Made by a program: the position numbers and the translations under genes. The notes under the pieces were generated by a model. The model worked only from the letters and a program-made list of their open reading frames with translations. It ran no database searches and was not told the origin of the DNA. 25,467 nucleotides of DNA from the NCBI GenBank assembly GCA_947085035.1, contig CAMTUW010000008.1, positions 1-25,467 on the forward strand. The letters run 5' to 3'. This document shows positions 16,668-23,225 of the stretch, in pieces. Source of the stretch: CAMTUW01 sp947085035. GTDB taxonomy: Bacteria; Actinomycetota; Coriobacteriia; Anaerosomatales; PHET01. The stretch's first letter is position 1. Every line of letters starts with the position of its first letter.

Positions 16668-16673
16668 TACAAT
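16668..16673 (+). promoter_or_regulatory. Putative -10 element for the plus-strand STAS gene
   Basis: TACAAT followed by CTCC matches the sigma-70 -10 at five of six bases and the shared TAnA(A/C)TC pattern. TGGTAA at 16645-16650 is a weak -35 at 17 bases. The coding start is 42 bases downstream. Confidence 0.5.
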
Positions 16674-16714
16674 CTCCACACACAGCTTCAATGACTATCG
16701 AGGAGAGCCTGGGC

Positions 16715-17050
16715 ATGGAACTCGACATCAACACCCGCAAGGATGGTGACGTGTGCTCGGTCGTGCTCGACGGCGAGGTGGACGTCTATACTGCTCCTCG
16801 GCTCAAAGAGGAGCTCGTGGCGGCGATCGAAGGCGGATGTGCCAACGTGATCGTCGACATGGAGCGCGTCGGCTTCATCGACAGCTCAGGGCTCGGTGTG
16901 CTGGTGAGCGCTTTGCGCCGCGCTCGTGAGCGGGACGGCGTCGTTCGTATCGTGTGTTCTCGGGACAACATTCTCAAGATCTTCCGTATCACCGGCCTCG
17001 ACAAGGTGTTCCCGATCTTCTCGGACGCCAAAGAGGCAGCTCGCTTCTAG
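16715..17050 (+). CDS. STAS-domain anti-sigma factor antagonist (plus strand)
   Basis: A 111-residue SpoIIAA/RsbV-like protein. ATG at 16715 is preferred over ATG 16691 because GAGGAGAG at 16700-16707 gives a 7-base gap and the family N-terminus (MELDINTRKDGDVC) begins there. The motif VDMERVGFIDSSGLGVLV (residues 47-64) has Ser57/Ser58 as the expected phosphorylation site, at the same position as in the divergent STAS protein. The strand-helix pattern covers the whole protein, so there is no sensor domain. The anti-sigma kinase and sigma factor are not in the window. A nested hairpin follows the stop, separating it from tatA. Confidence 0.92.
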   Translation: MELDINTRKDGDVCSVVLDGEVDVYTAPRLKEELVAAIEGGCANVIVDMERVGFIDSSGLGVLVSALRRARERDGVVRIVCSRDNILKIFRITGLDKVFPIFSDAKEAARF

Positions 17051-17058
17051 CCACATCG

Positions 17059-17091
17059 CCGTGACGCTTGCGGCCGGTACCGCGGTCACGG
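17059..17091 (+). terminator. Nested hairpin after the STAS gene, possible terminator
   Basis: CCGTGAC (17059-17065) pairs with GTCACGG (17085-17091), and an inner GCGG (17070-17073) pairs with CCGC (17080-17083). The hairpin starts 9 bases after the STAS stop and 39 bases before tatA. There is no T-run, so termination is uncertain. Confidence 0.45.
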
Positions 17092-17129
17092 TTCGCGCCG
17101 GACTCGGCGACGATTGAGAAGGTGGGGAC

Positions 17130-17438
17130 TTGTTCGGTATCAGCGGATTCGAGCTGATGATCATCGCCCTTTTCGTGTTGGTCGTGTTCGGCCCCGACAA
17201 GTTGCCTGAGCTGGCCCGTACGCTCGGACGCGCGCTCTCAATGTTCAAGAGGGCCCAAGAGGACATGGAGCGCGTCATCCGCTCTGAGATGCATCCCTCG
17301 GCCAAGAGCCCTCTGGCCCCGACAGTGCTCGGTGCAGGTGTCGCTGAAGAGACCAAGACGACTTCCCCGAGCAAGGCCGCCGAGATCTGGGCCACGACCG
17401 ACGAAGGCTACGACGAGAACGAGGAGGAAGAGGAGTAA
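17130..17438 (+). CDS. tatA: Twin-arginine translocase subunit TatA/TatB
   Basis: A 102-residue Tat pore or adaptor subunit. The start is TTG at 17130 with AAGGTGG just before it; no ATG or GTG fits the family N-terminus. The order is diagnostic: a short outer end, one helix at about 7-20, the hinge FGPDKLPELA (20-29), an amphipathic helix to about 51, and an acidic, disordered tail ending in a run of Glu. The Asp in FGPDKLP differs from the more usual Lys/Arg/Glu, so whether it is TatA or TatB cannot be settled. In a minimal TatAC system one protein does both jobs. It lies directly before tatC, with which it exports folded redox proteins. Confidence 0.88.
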   Translation: MFGISGFELMIIALFVLVVFGPDKLPELARTLGRALSMFKRAQEDMERVIRSEMHPSAKSPLAPTVLGAGVAEETKTTSPSKAAEIWATTDEGYDENEEEEE

Positions 17439-17447
17439 CCCTCCTCT
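17429..17447 (+). promoter_or_regulatory. Stem-loop at the tatA/tatC junction masking an SD-like sequence
   Basis: AGAGGAG (17429-17435) pairs perfectly with CTCCTCT (17441-17447), leaving the tatA stop TAA in the 5-base loop. The paired purine stretch is the only Shine-Dalgarno-like sequence near tatC, whose ATG is at 17458. This could keep TatC translation below that of TatA; that is inference. Confidence 0.45.
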
Positions 17448-17457
17448 CTAGACGCCT

Positions 17458-18225
17458 ATGCCCGTCGAGCCAAAGAGACTCCCTTTCTTCGAACACATCG
17501 CCGAGCTGAGGCAGCGGCTGATCATCATCGCGATCACCTTGTTCGTCGGTGCCACCGCGCTGTACTTCGATCCGTTCTTCACGTGGATCCTTGATTTCGT
17601 GCTCGCGCCGATTCACGACATGATTCCTGACGGACGCCTCAGGGTATTCGGCCCCTTCGAGACGTTCACTTTCCGCTTCAAGGTCTCGTTGTTCGCCTCG
17701 ATCGTGGTGTTCAGTCCGATTCTGATCTGGCAGGTGCTCTCGTTCTTCCTGCCGGCGCTCAAGCCCAATGAGAAGAAGTGGGTTCTTCCGTCATTCTTCG
17801 TCGCGGTGATTCTGTTCCTCAGCGGCGCGGCGTTCGCCTACGGTGTGATCATGAGGCCGGCGTTCGAGTTCATGTTCAGCCAAGGCGGGGAACTGATCGA
17901 GATCGTCCCGTCTGCCGACAGGTTCCTGACGGGCATCGGGTTGCTGATGATCGGCTTCGGACTCGCGTTTGAGATCCCCATCGTCGTGTTCTACTCGATC
18001 GGGTTCGGCCTTATCCCGTATCGAAAACTGCGCGAGAGCTGGCGCTACGCCTACTCCGGACTCGCGGTGGTTGCCGCGGTGGCGACGCCTGACTGGTCAC
18101 CGGTCACGATGGGCCTGCTCGGAGGGTCCCTCATCGTCTTATACGAAGGCAGCCTGCTGTTCGCCCGCGTGGCTTTCCGCAAACGTATTCGTGAACAACA
18201 GGCCGTGGCTGCCGAGTTGGAGTAG
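17458..18225 (+). CDS. tatC: Sec-independent protein translocase TatC
   Basis: A 255-residue six-helix membrane protein, the twin-arginine signal receptor. Family marks are the N-terminal FFEHIAELRQRLI (residues 10-22), FGPFETFTFRFKVS in the first outer-loop region with the conserved Glu, FFLPALKPNEKKW, and the later YEGSLLF. Length and helix count are normal. ATG at 17458 has no free ribosome site; the nearest purine-rich stretch lies within the hairpin at the tatA stop, so translation may depend on ribosomes finishing tatA 19 bases earlier. TatC with TatA exports folded cofactor proteins such as nickel and iron-sulphur redox enzymes, matching hypA/hypB directly downstream (20 bases). Confidence 0.95.
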   Translation: MPVEPKRLPFFEHIAELRQRLIIIAITLFVGATALYFDPFFTWILDFVLAPIHDMIPDGRLRVFGPFETFTFRFKVSLFASIVVFSPILIWQVLSFFLPALKPNEKKWVLPSFFVAVILFLSGAAFAYGVIMRPAFEFMFSQGGELIEIVPSADRFLTGIGLLMIGFGLAFEIPIVVFYSIGFGLIPYRKLRESWRYAYSGLAVVAAVATPDWSPVTMGLLGGSLIVLYEGSLLFARVAFRKRIREQQAVAAELE

Positions 18226-18245
18226 CACGCAGAGAGGAAGCGTCC

Positions 18246-18602
18246 GTGCACGAGATGGGTATCACGCAAGGCATTCTCGACGCCGCCATCGAAGCCGCGC
18301 ACAAGGCCGGTGCCTCGCGCATCACTGCGGTGAACGTGAGCGTCGGAGAGCTGACAGAGATCATCGAAGACGCGCTCCAGTTCGCGTTCGACGCCCTGAA
18401 GCCCGACACGCTTGCCGCCGATGCCGTGTTGAACGTGACGATGATCACCCCGCGCTCGCACTGCAACGACTGCGACATCGATTACGACCACGATCGCTTC
18501 CAGATGGTGTGCCCGACCTGCGAGTCGTTCGCTGTGACGCCGCTCAACGGCCGCGAACTGCAGATCGACTCGATCGACACGGAAGACGATTCAGAGGAGT
18601 AG
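18246..18602 (+). CDS. hypA: Hydrogenase nickel incorporation protein HypA
   Basis: A 118-residue nickel metallochaperone. GTG at 18246 follows AGGAAG at 18235-18240. The N-terminus MHEMGIT has the invariant nickel-binding His2. The zinc site uses two CxxC pairs, Cys73/Cys76 (CNDC) and Cys89/Cys92 (CPTC). The length is typical. The tail is acidic. HypA passes nickel to the hydrogenase large subunit together with HypB. It is followed by hypB after 5 bases. No hydrogenase structural genes or hypC-F are seen in the window, so the client must be elsewhere. Confidence 0.94.
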   Translation: MHEMGITQGILDAAIEAAHKAGASRITAVNVSVGELTEIIEDALQFAFDALKPDTLAADAVLNVTMITPRSHCNDCDIDYDHDRFQMVCPTCESFAVTPLNGRELQIDSIDTEDDSEE

Positions 18603-18607
18603 CCCGG

Positions 18608-19288
18608 ATGGCAAGAATCGATCTCGCGAAGCCCATTCTCGACAAGAACGAGCGTCTCGCCAGTGAGAACCGCGCACGTTTCGAGGAAGCGGGCGTCTTC
18701 GTGCTCGACCTCATGGCGTCTCCCGGTGCGGGCAAGACGACGACGATACTTGCCACCATCGCCGCATTGCGCGATCGCTACGGTATCGCCGTCATCGAGG
18801 GAGATATCGCGAGTTCTGTCGATGCCGAGAAGATCAAGGCGCACGGGATCCCCGCAGTGCAGATCAACACCGGAGGCGCGTGCCACCTCGAGTCCGACAT
18901 GATCAAGCGTGCGGTCTCGGCGCTCGACCTGGAAACGCTTGACCTCATCATCATCGAAAACGTCGGGAACCTCGTGTGTCCCACGGAGTTCGACTTGGGC
19001 GAACACGCCAAGGTCATGATCCTTTCGGTACCGGAGGGCCACGACAAGCCCTACAAGTACCCGAACATCTTCCAGAGAGCCGAAGCGGTGATCCTGAACA
19101 AGGTCGACACCATGCCGGTCTTCGACTTCGACGAGATGGAGTTCAACGGCGTCGTGAGATCGCTGAACCCGAAAGCGCCGATCTTTCGGATCTCGGCCTC
19201 GAAAGGCGACGGTGTGAGCGAGTGGGCCGAGTGGCTCGCGGCGCGCATCGAAGTGGTTCGCATCAAGGCGGGCAAGTCTGCGAAGTGA
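18608..19288 (+). CDS. hypB: Hydrogenase maturation GTPase HypB
   Basis: A 226-residue SIMIBI-class GTPase driving nickel delivery to NiFe hydrogenase. ATG at 18608 follows AGAGGAG at 18593-18599. The same frame is open far upstream through tatC and hypA, which is not coding. Motifs are the P-loop SPGAGKTTT (38-46), EGDIASSVDAEKI (64-76), the metal-site GGACHLE with Cys92 and His93, ENVGNLVCP (117-125, Cys124) and NKVD (164-167). The N-terminal CxxCGC high-affinity nickel motif and the histidine-rich stretch of some HypBs are absent, so nickel storage is unlikely. The stop overlaps the next gene by 4 nt (GTGA). Confidence 0.95.
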   Translation: MARIDLAKPILDKNERLASENRARFEEAGVFVLDLMASPGAGKTTTILATIAALRDRYGIAVIEGDIASSVDAEKIKAHGIPAVQINTGGACHLESDMIKRAVSALDLETLDLIIIENVGNLVCPTEFDLGEHAKVMILSVPEGHDKPYKYPNIFQRAEAVILNKVDTMPVFDFDEMEFNGVVRSLNPKAPIFRISASKGDGVSEWAEWLAARIEVVRIKAGKSAK

Positions 19289-19839
19289 TCACCCGCGACG
19301 ACGCATACGCTTTGGTCGTGGAGAAGGTGGCGCAGGCCAACCTCATCAACCACTGCGTGGCCACCGAGATCATCATGGGCGCGCTTGCCACAAGACTCGG
19401 CCTCCCCGCGGCCGATGTGGCGCGCTGGGGGCTTGCCGGGCTGCTCCACGATCTGGACTACGCCGAGACCGCGAATGACCACGAGCGTCACGCCCTCGTG
19501 ACCGCGCGGATGCTCGAAGGCCTCGTCGACGACGAGACGATGCACGCCATTCTCGCCCACGCGGACAAGGCCGAGCGCGAGACGCTCATGGATCATGCGC
19601 TCTGGTGCGCCGATCCCACCACCGGGTTCGTGGTCGCCGCTGCGCTGGTCAGACCCGATAAGGACCTGGCGGGCGTCGCCGTGAAGAGTCTCAAGAAGCG
19701 CTGGAAGGAAAAGGCCTTCGCGCGCGGTGCGAACCGCGATCAGATGGCCGGTCATGAGGCGCTTGGCCTCGAGCGCGACGAGTTCCTCGGTATCGCCCTG
19801 ACGGCCATGCAGGAGCGTGCGGACCAGATCGGACTGTGA
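19285..19839 (+). CDS. HD-domain phosphohydrolase-like protein
   Basis: A 184-residue protein whose GTG start at 19285 overlaps the hypB stop by 4 nt, so it is probably translated by coupled reinitiation. HD-superfamily metal residues are visible: His23, the His55-Asp56 pair in LLHDLDY, His92 in ILAHADK, and Asp110 in WCADPTTG. It resembles small stand-alone HD proteins (HDIG type) that hydrolyse phosphomonoesters or nucleotides; the substrate is not known. The C-terminal third (about 125-184) is helical and charged. Translational coupling to hypB might mean a role in metal or nucleotide metabolism linked to HypB, but I have no direct evidence. Confidence 0.85.
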   Translation: MITRDDAYALVVEKVAQANLINHCVATEIIMGALATRLGLPAADVARWGLAGLLHDLDYAETANDHERHALVTARMLEGLVDDETMHAILAHADKAERETLMDHALWCADPTTGFVVAAALVRPDKDLAGVAVKSLKKRWKEKAFARGANRDQMAGHEALGLERDEFLGIALTAMQERADQIGL

Positions 19840-19860
19840 CGGGGGCTTGACGGCCGTGTG

Positions 19861-19866
19861 TATACT
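19861..19866 (+). promoter_or_regulatory. Putative -10 element of topA
   Basis: TATACT followed by CGG lies 39 bases before the topA GTG and fits the shared TAnA(A/C)TC pattern. GTGACG at 19836-19841 is a 4-of-6 -35 but with a 19-base spacer. The TTGACG at 19847 is too close to act as its -35. Confidence 0.45.
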
Positions 19867-19904
19867 CGGCTCCACAATCACGCCGCCCGAAAGGTCGAAG
19901 CCCT

Positions 19905-22370
19905 GTGAAGCTCGTCATCACCGAGAAGAACCTCGCCGCTAAAAAGCTCGCGGATATCCTTGCGCTGGGAAAGCCCAAAGCCGACAAGGTCCACAACACG
20001 CCCACCTACTCGTTTCGTCGCGACGGGGAGGACTGGATCGCCGTTGGCCTCAAGGGCCACATCATGGGCGTCGATTTCCCCGCTGAACTCGTTCACGGCG
20101 AGAAGGGCTGGACGGCGGTCTGGGGCGAGGGCGCCGACACGAAGGCGGGAATCCCCGACACGCTGCCCACGCCTCCGTGGCCGAAGAAGAAGCCCTTCAC
20201 AGCGACCGGCGTGGATCTCAAGACGTGGAAGCAGGCCGCCTTGCCGTACCTGGCGTGGGCGCCCGTTGGCAAAGTGCCCGCCGAGCGCGACATCATCCGC
20301 GCGCTGAAGTCACTCGCCAAGAAGGCCGACGACGTCGTCATCGCGACAGACTTCGATAGAGAAGGCGAGCTCATCGGTGCCGATGCTCGCGCAGTCGTCT
20401 TGTCCGCCAACAAGACAGTTCCCGTGACGCGCGCGCGCTTCTCGGCGATCACGAAAGAAGAGATCGAGCGTGCGTTTTCCGAGCTCACGGCGGTCGACGA
20501 TTGCCTCGCCCAGGCGGGGGAGTCCCGTCAAGACATCGATCTGATCTGGGGCGCGGTGCTCACCCGCTATCTGACAACGGCCAAGTACTCCGGTTTCGGC
20601 AACGTGAAGAGCGCCGGTCGGGTGCAGACCCCCACGCTCGCACTGATCGTCGAGCGCGAGCGTGAGCGCGAGGCCTTCGAACCCGTGACGTACTGGCAGG
20701 TCAAGGGCCGCATGGGCGCGTCCGGCGAGGAGTTCGGTGCCGGGCACGAGTCGAACAACTTCGCGCAACAGGCTCCCGCGCAAAACGCGGCGAGCGCGGT
20801 GGAGGGTGCCACGAGCGGCACGGTCGTCTCGGTAGCGACCCAGCGCCGCAAGGCGGCGGCCCCCACGCCGTTCAACACCACAGCGCTGCAGGCGGCGGCG
20901 GCTTCCGAGGGGCTCACTCCCGCCCGCACCATGCGGATCGCCGAGTCGCTCTACATGAACGGCTTCATCAGCTACCCCCGCGTCGACAACACGGTCTATC
21001 CGAGCTCACTTGACCTCGCAGGCATCGTCACCGTCCTTGCCGAAGTGCCGTTCTATCGGAGCTACGCCAAAGGGTTGCTCGCCGCGGGGCCGCTACACGC
21101 TACGCGTGGCAAGAAGGAGACGACTGACCACCCGCCCATCCACCCCACAGGCGCGGGCGATTCCGACAAGATGAAGCCTGAGGAGTGGAAGCTCTACAAC
21201 ATGATCGCTCGGCGATTCATGGCCACGCTTTCGGGACCGGCCACGATCGAGGGCACGAAAGTCACGATCGACGTCGCCGGGGAGCCGTTCGTCTCCAAGG
21301 GTGACGTGCTGGTCGATCCCGGGTTTCGCGGGATCTACCATTACGGCCAGAAGAAAGACGAGCAGCTTCCGGCGCTGTCCGAGGGCGACGTCGTCGACTT
21401 CCTCGGTGCCGAACTTCTCGAGAAGCAGACCGAGCCGCCCAAGCGCTTCAGTCAGGGCGGACTGATCCAGGAGATGGAGAAGCGCGGTCTGGGGACGAAG
21501 GCCACGCGCCACGCCATCATCGAGCGGCTCTTCCAGGTCAACTACGCCGAGAACGAACCGGTTGGCCCCACGTGTCTGGGACGAGCGGTCATCGATGCGC
21601 TTTCCGCGTACGCTCCGCGCATCACGACGCCGGACATGACCGCTGAGCTCGAGGCCGAGATGGACGACATCGCCAACGGCCGCACCACCCGCGATGTGGT
21701 GGTGGGTCACTCCCGACAGCTGCTCGCACACATCATGGGAGAGCTTCTGCCGAAAGCCGAGGAGCTCGGAGAGGCGCTCAGAGACGCGACCGCCGAAGAC
21801 GCGAAGGTGGGCAAGTGTTTGAAGTCGGGACACGACCTGCTCGTCAAGAGCTCGCCCAAGACCCGCGGACAGTTCGTGGGTTGCTCAGGCTGGCCCGAGT
21901 GCGACGTGACCTACCCGCTTCCGCCCGGCAAGATCGAGGCGGTGCCCGAGCTGTGCGAGACCTGCGGGACCGCGCAGGTCAAGGTCATCCAGTTCCGCTC
22001 GAAGCCAGTGGTCCGCTGTCTCGATCCCGGCTGTGCGACGAACGCCGAGGCGACCGTTGACATCGGGGCGTGTCACACGTGTGCGGCCGATGCGCGCGAG
22101 GGCGGCAGGCTGATCGCGCAGCGCTCGCCCAGAACGCTCAAGCGGTTCGCGCGCTGCACCAACTACGAGCAATGCAACACCTCGTATCCGCTGCCCAGCA
22201 AGGGCGAGATCAACCCGACTGATGAGAAGTGCGACCCCTGTGGCTCGCCGGTCGTCGTGGTCACGACCGCGCGCGGACCGTGGCGCATCTGCGTGGATCC
22301 CGCATGCCCCGCCAAGGCCGACGTCAAGGCGAAGACGCCCGTGAAACGAGGTCGCGCCAAGAAGGCGTGA
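19905..22370 (+). CDS. topA: DNA topoisomerase I, type IA, archaeal-like with four C-terminal zinc modules
   Basis: An 821-residue topoisomerase that relaxes negative supercoils through a 5'-phosphotyrosine. GTG at 19905 has AAAGG about 10 bases upstream. The TOPRIM acidic cluster is Asp149-x-Asp151-x-Glu153 in ATDFDREGELIG, and the catalytic tyrosine is Tyr357 in ISYPRVDNTVYP. The start LVITEKNLAAKKLADIL and these motifs look closer to archaeal TopA than to the usual bacterial form (LVIVESPAKAKTI, ATDPDREGEAI, TYMRTDS). The zinc region spans about 637-805. The first module is unusual (CLKSGH then CSGWPEC), and the others use CETCG/CLDPGC, CHTCA/CTNYEQC and CDPCG/CVDPAC. A Lys/Arg tail ends the protein. 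It is probably transcribed alone or with the next gene. Identification is firm; archaeal affinity needs a tree. Confidence 0.92.
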   Translation: MKLVITEKNLAAKKLADILALGKPKADKVHNTPTYSFRRDGEDWIAVGLKGHIMGVDFPAELVHGEKGWTAVWGEGADTKAGIPDTLPTPPWPKKKPFTATGVDLKTWKQAALPYLAWAPVGKVPAERDIIRALKSLAKKADDVVIATDFDREGELIGADARAVVLSANKTVPVTRARFSAITKEEIERAFSELTAVDDCLAQAGESRQDIDLIWGAVLTRYLTTAKYSGFGNVKSAGRVQTPTLALIVEREREREAFEPVTYWQVKGRMGASGEEFGAGHESNNFAQQAPAQNAASAVEGATSGTVVSVATQRRKAAAPTPFNTTALQAAAASEGLTPARTMRIAESLYMNGFISYPRVDNTVYPSSLDLAGIVTVLAEVPFYRSYAKGLLAAGPLHATRGKKETTDHPPIHPTGAGDSDKMKPEEWKLYNMIARRFMATLSGPATIEGTKVTIDVAGEPFVSKGDVLVDPGFRGIYHYGQKKDEQLPALSEGDVVDFLGAELLEKQTEPPKRFSQGGLIQEMEKRGLGTKATRHAIIERLFQVNYAENEPVGPTCLGRAVIDALSAYAPRITTPDMTAELEAEMDDIANGRTTRDVVVGHSRQLLAHIMGELLPKAEELGEALRDATAEDAKVGKCLKSGHDLLVKSSPKTRGQFVGCSGWPECDVTYPLPPGKIEAVPELCETCGTAQVKVIQFRSKPVVRCLDPGCATNAEATVDIGACHTCAADAREGGRLIAQRSPRTLKRFARCTNYEQCNTSYPLPSKGEINPTDEKCDPCGSPVVVVTTARGPWRICVDPACPAKADVKAKTPVKRGRAKKA

Positions 22371-22389
22371 GCGAAGGGTGCCCACCGGG

Positions 22390-22395
22390 GATACT
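22390..22395 (+). promoter_or_regulatory. Weak -10-like element before the nitrilase-fold gene
   Basis: GATACT followed by C lies 30 bases before the ATG and resembles the TAnA(A/C)TC pattern except for its first base. No -35 is seen. The gap from topA is only 54 bases, so readthrough from topA is equally possible. Confidence 0.25.
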
Positions 22396-22424
22396 CAGTG
22401 GTGACTCGCTTCGAGGAGGCCCCC

Positions 22425-23123
22425 ATGAGGATAGCCGTCGCCCAGCACGTATCCGCACTCGGAGAGGCGGGCGTCGTGGCGTCGGTCGTGCGCGCTGCCA
22501 TCGAACGCGATGCCGACCTCGTCATCTGCCCTGCGGTGCCACAGCAGGTTGCGGGCGACGTGAGTGATGCGCTGACGAGGGTCGTGGGTGAGAGGCAGGG
22601 AGCGTACCTGCTCCCCTCATTCGATGAGGGCTCACAAGGATCCTTCGAGCTCGTGTCGATTTCAGGCCAGTACGGCACCGTAGGGGTTATAGGCGTCTTC
22701 GTTGGCGACGCGTGCTTCGACCCTGCGAAGTGGGAGCTCGCCTTGCGCTCCGGTATCGCTGTTGCGGTGCTCTGCCCCGGATCAGAGGGGGACCTGCAGG
22801 CCGAGGCGGCCTTGGAGGTCGGAATCGCGTTATCAGATGCGCTGTGCGGTCTTGTCATCGTGGCCGAGACCGGGGGTGCGCCGGTCGGAGAGCCCGGTCA
22901 CGGCAGCAGCGCGATAATCGTGTTGGGAGACGTGGTCGCCGAGGCCTTCGGCGACACGGACGTCTTGGTTGCCGAGGTGGAGCTGCCGGTAGCTCAGCCC
23001 GAGCCCCGCGATCCGCTTCCGGCGGTGCCGCCGCTTCTGGCGGCTCGGCTCGCGCGCCACGCGGGCAGGCGGCCCGCTGTCGGCTACCCGGCCGACCTCT
23101 CGGACGGCATCGCTTCTCGCTGA
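22425..23123 (+). CDS. Nitrilase-fold protein, apparently lacking the catalytic triad
   Basis: A 232-residue protein. ATG at 22425 follows GAGGAGG at 22413-22419, which is better than GTG 22398. It begins MRIAVAQ, has ADLVICPAVPQQ where nitrilases have a DLVVFPE-type strand, and ends the core with VAEAFGDTDVLVAEVEL, which mirrors the carbon-nitrogen hydrolase fold. The catalytic Glu after the second strand is replaced (CPAVPQQ). The nucleophile Cys region reads VFVGDACFDPAKWE; the expected Cys position is Gly, although a Cys lies three residues later. I see no obvious Lys of the triad. It is also shorter than most nitrilases (about 260-300). It may be a binding or regulatory relative, or my alignment by eye may be off. 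The proline-rich C-terminal segment is not recognised. Confidence 0.6.
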   Translation: MRIAVAQHVSALGEAGVVASVVRAAIERDADLVICPAVPQQVAGDVSDALTRVVGERQGAYLLPSFDEGSQGSFELVSISGQYGTVGVIGVFVGDACFDPAKWELALRSGIAVAVLCPGSEGDLQAEAALEVGIALSDALCGLVIVAETGGAPVGEPGHGSSAIIVLGDVVAEAFGDTDVLVAEVELPVAQPEPRDPLPAVPPLLAARLARHAGRRPAVGYPADLSDGIASR

Positions 23124-23163
23124 GACGAGCATTAACGGGCCCGAGAGCAACGCCACCGCGTGG

Positions 23164-23169
23164 TAGAAT
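23164..23169 (+). promoter_or_regulatory. Putative -10 element of mdh
   Basis: TAGAAT followed by CG lies 57 bases before the ATG of mdh and fits the shared TAnA(A/C)TC pattern. No -35 match is visible at 16-18 bases. Confidence 0.4.
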
Positions 23170-23225
23170 CGACGTTGTGCGCGCTGGGAGGTCCGGCGCG
23201 TTTCATGTCATTCGAGAGGGGTCCG

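Noticed and set aside
17041..17117. Protein-like stretch (VTLAAGTAVTVRAGLGDD) after the plus-strand STAS gene
   Set aside because: It is short, has no start site and coincides with a hairpin. I considered a remnant of an anti-sigma kinase, but there are no kinase motifs.
17969..18607. Long upstream extension of the hypB frame through tatC and hypA
   Set aside because: The translation upstream of ATG 18608 is Arg/Ser-rich and crosses two confirmed genes. HypB homology starts at 18608.
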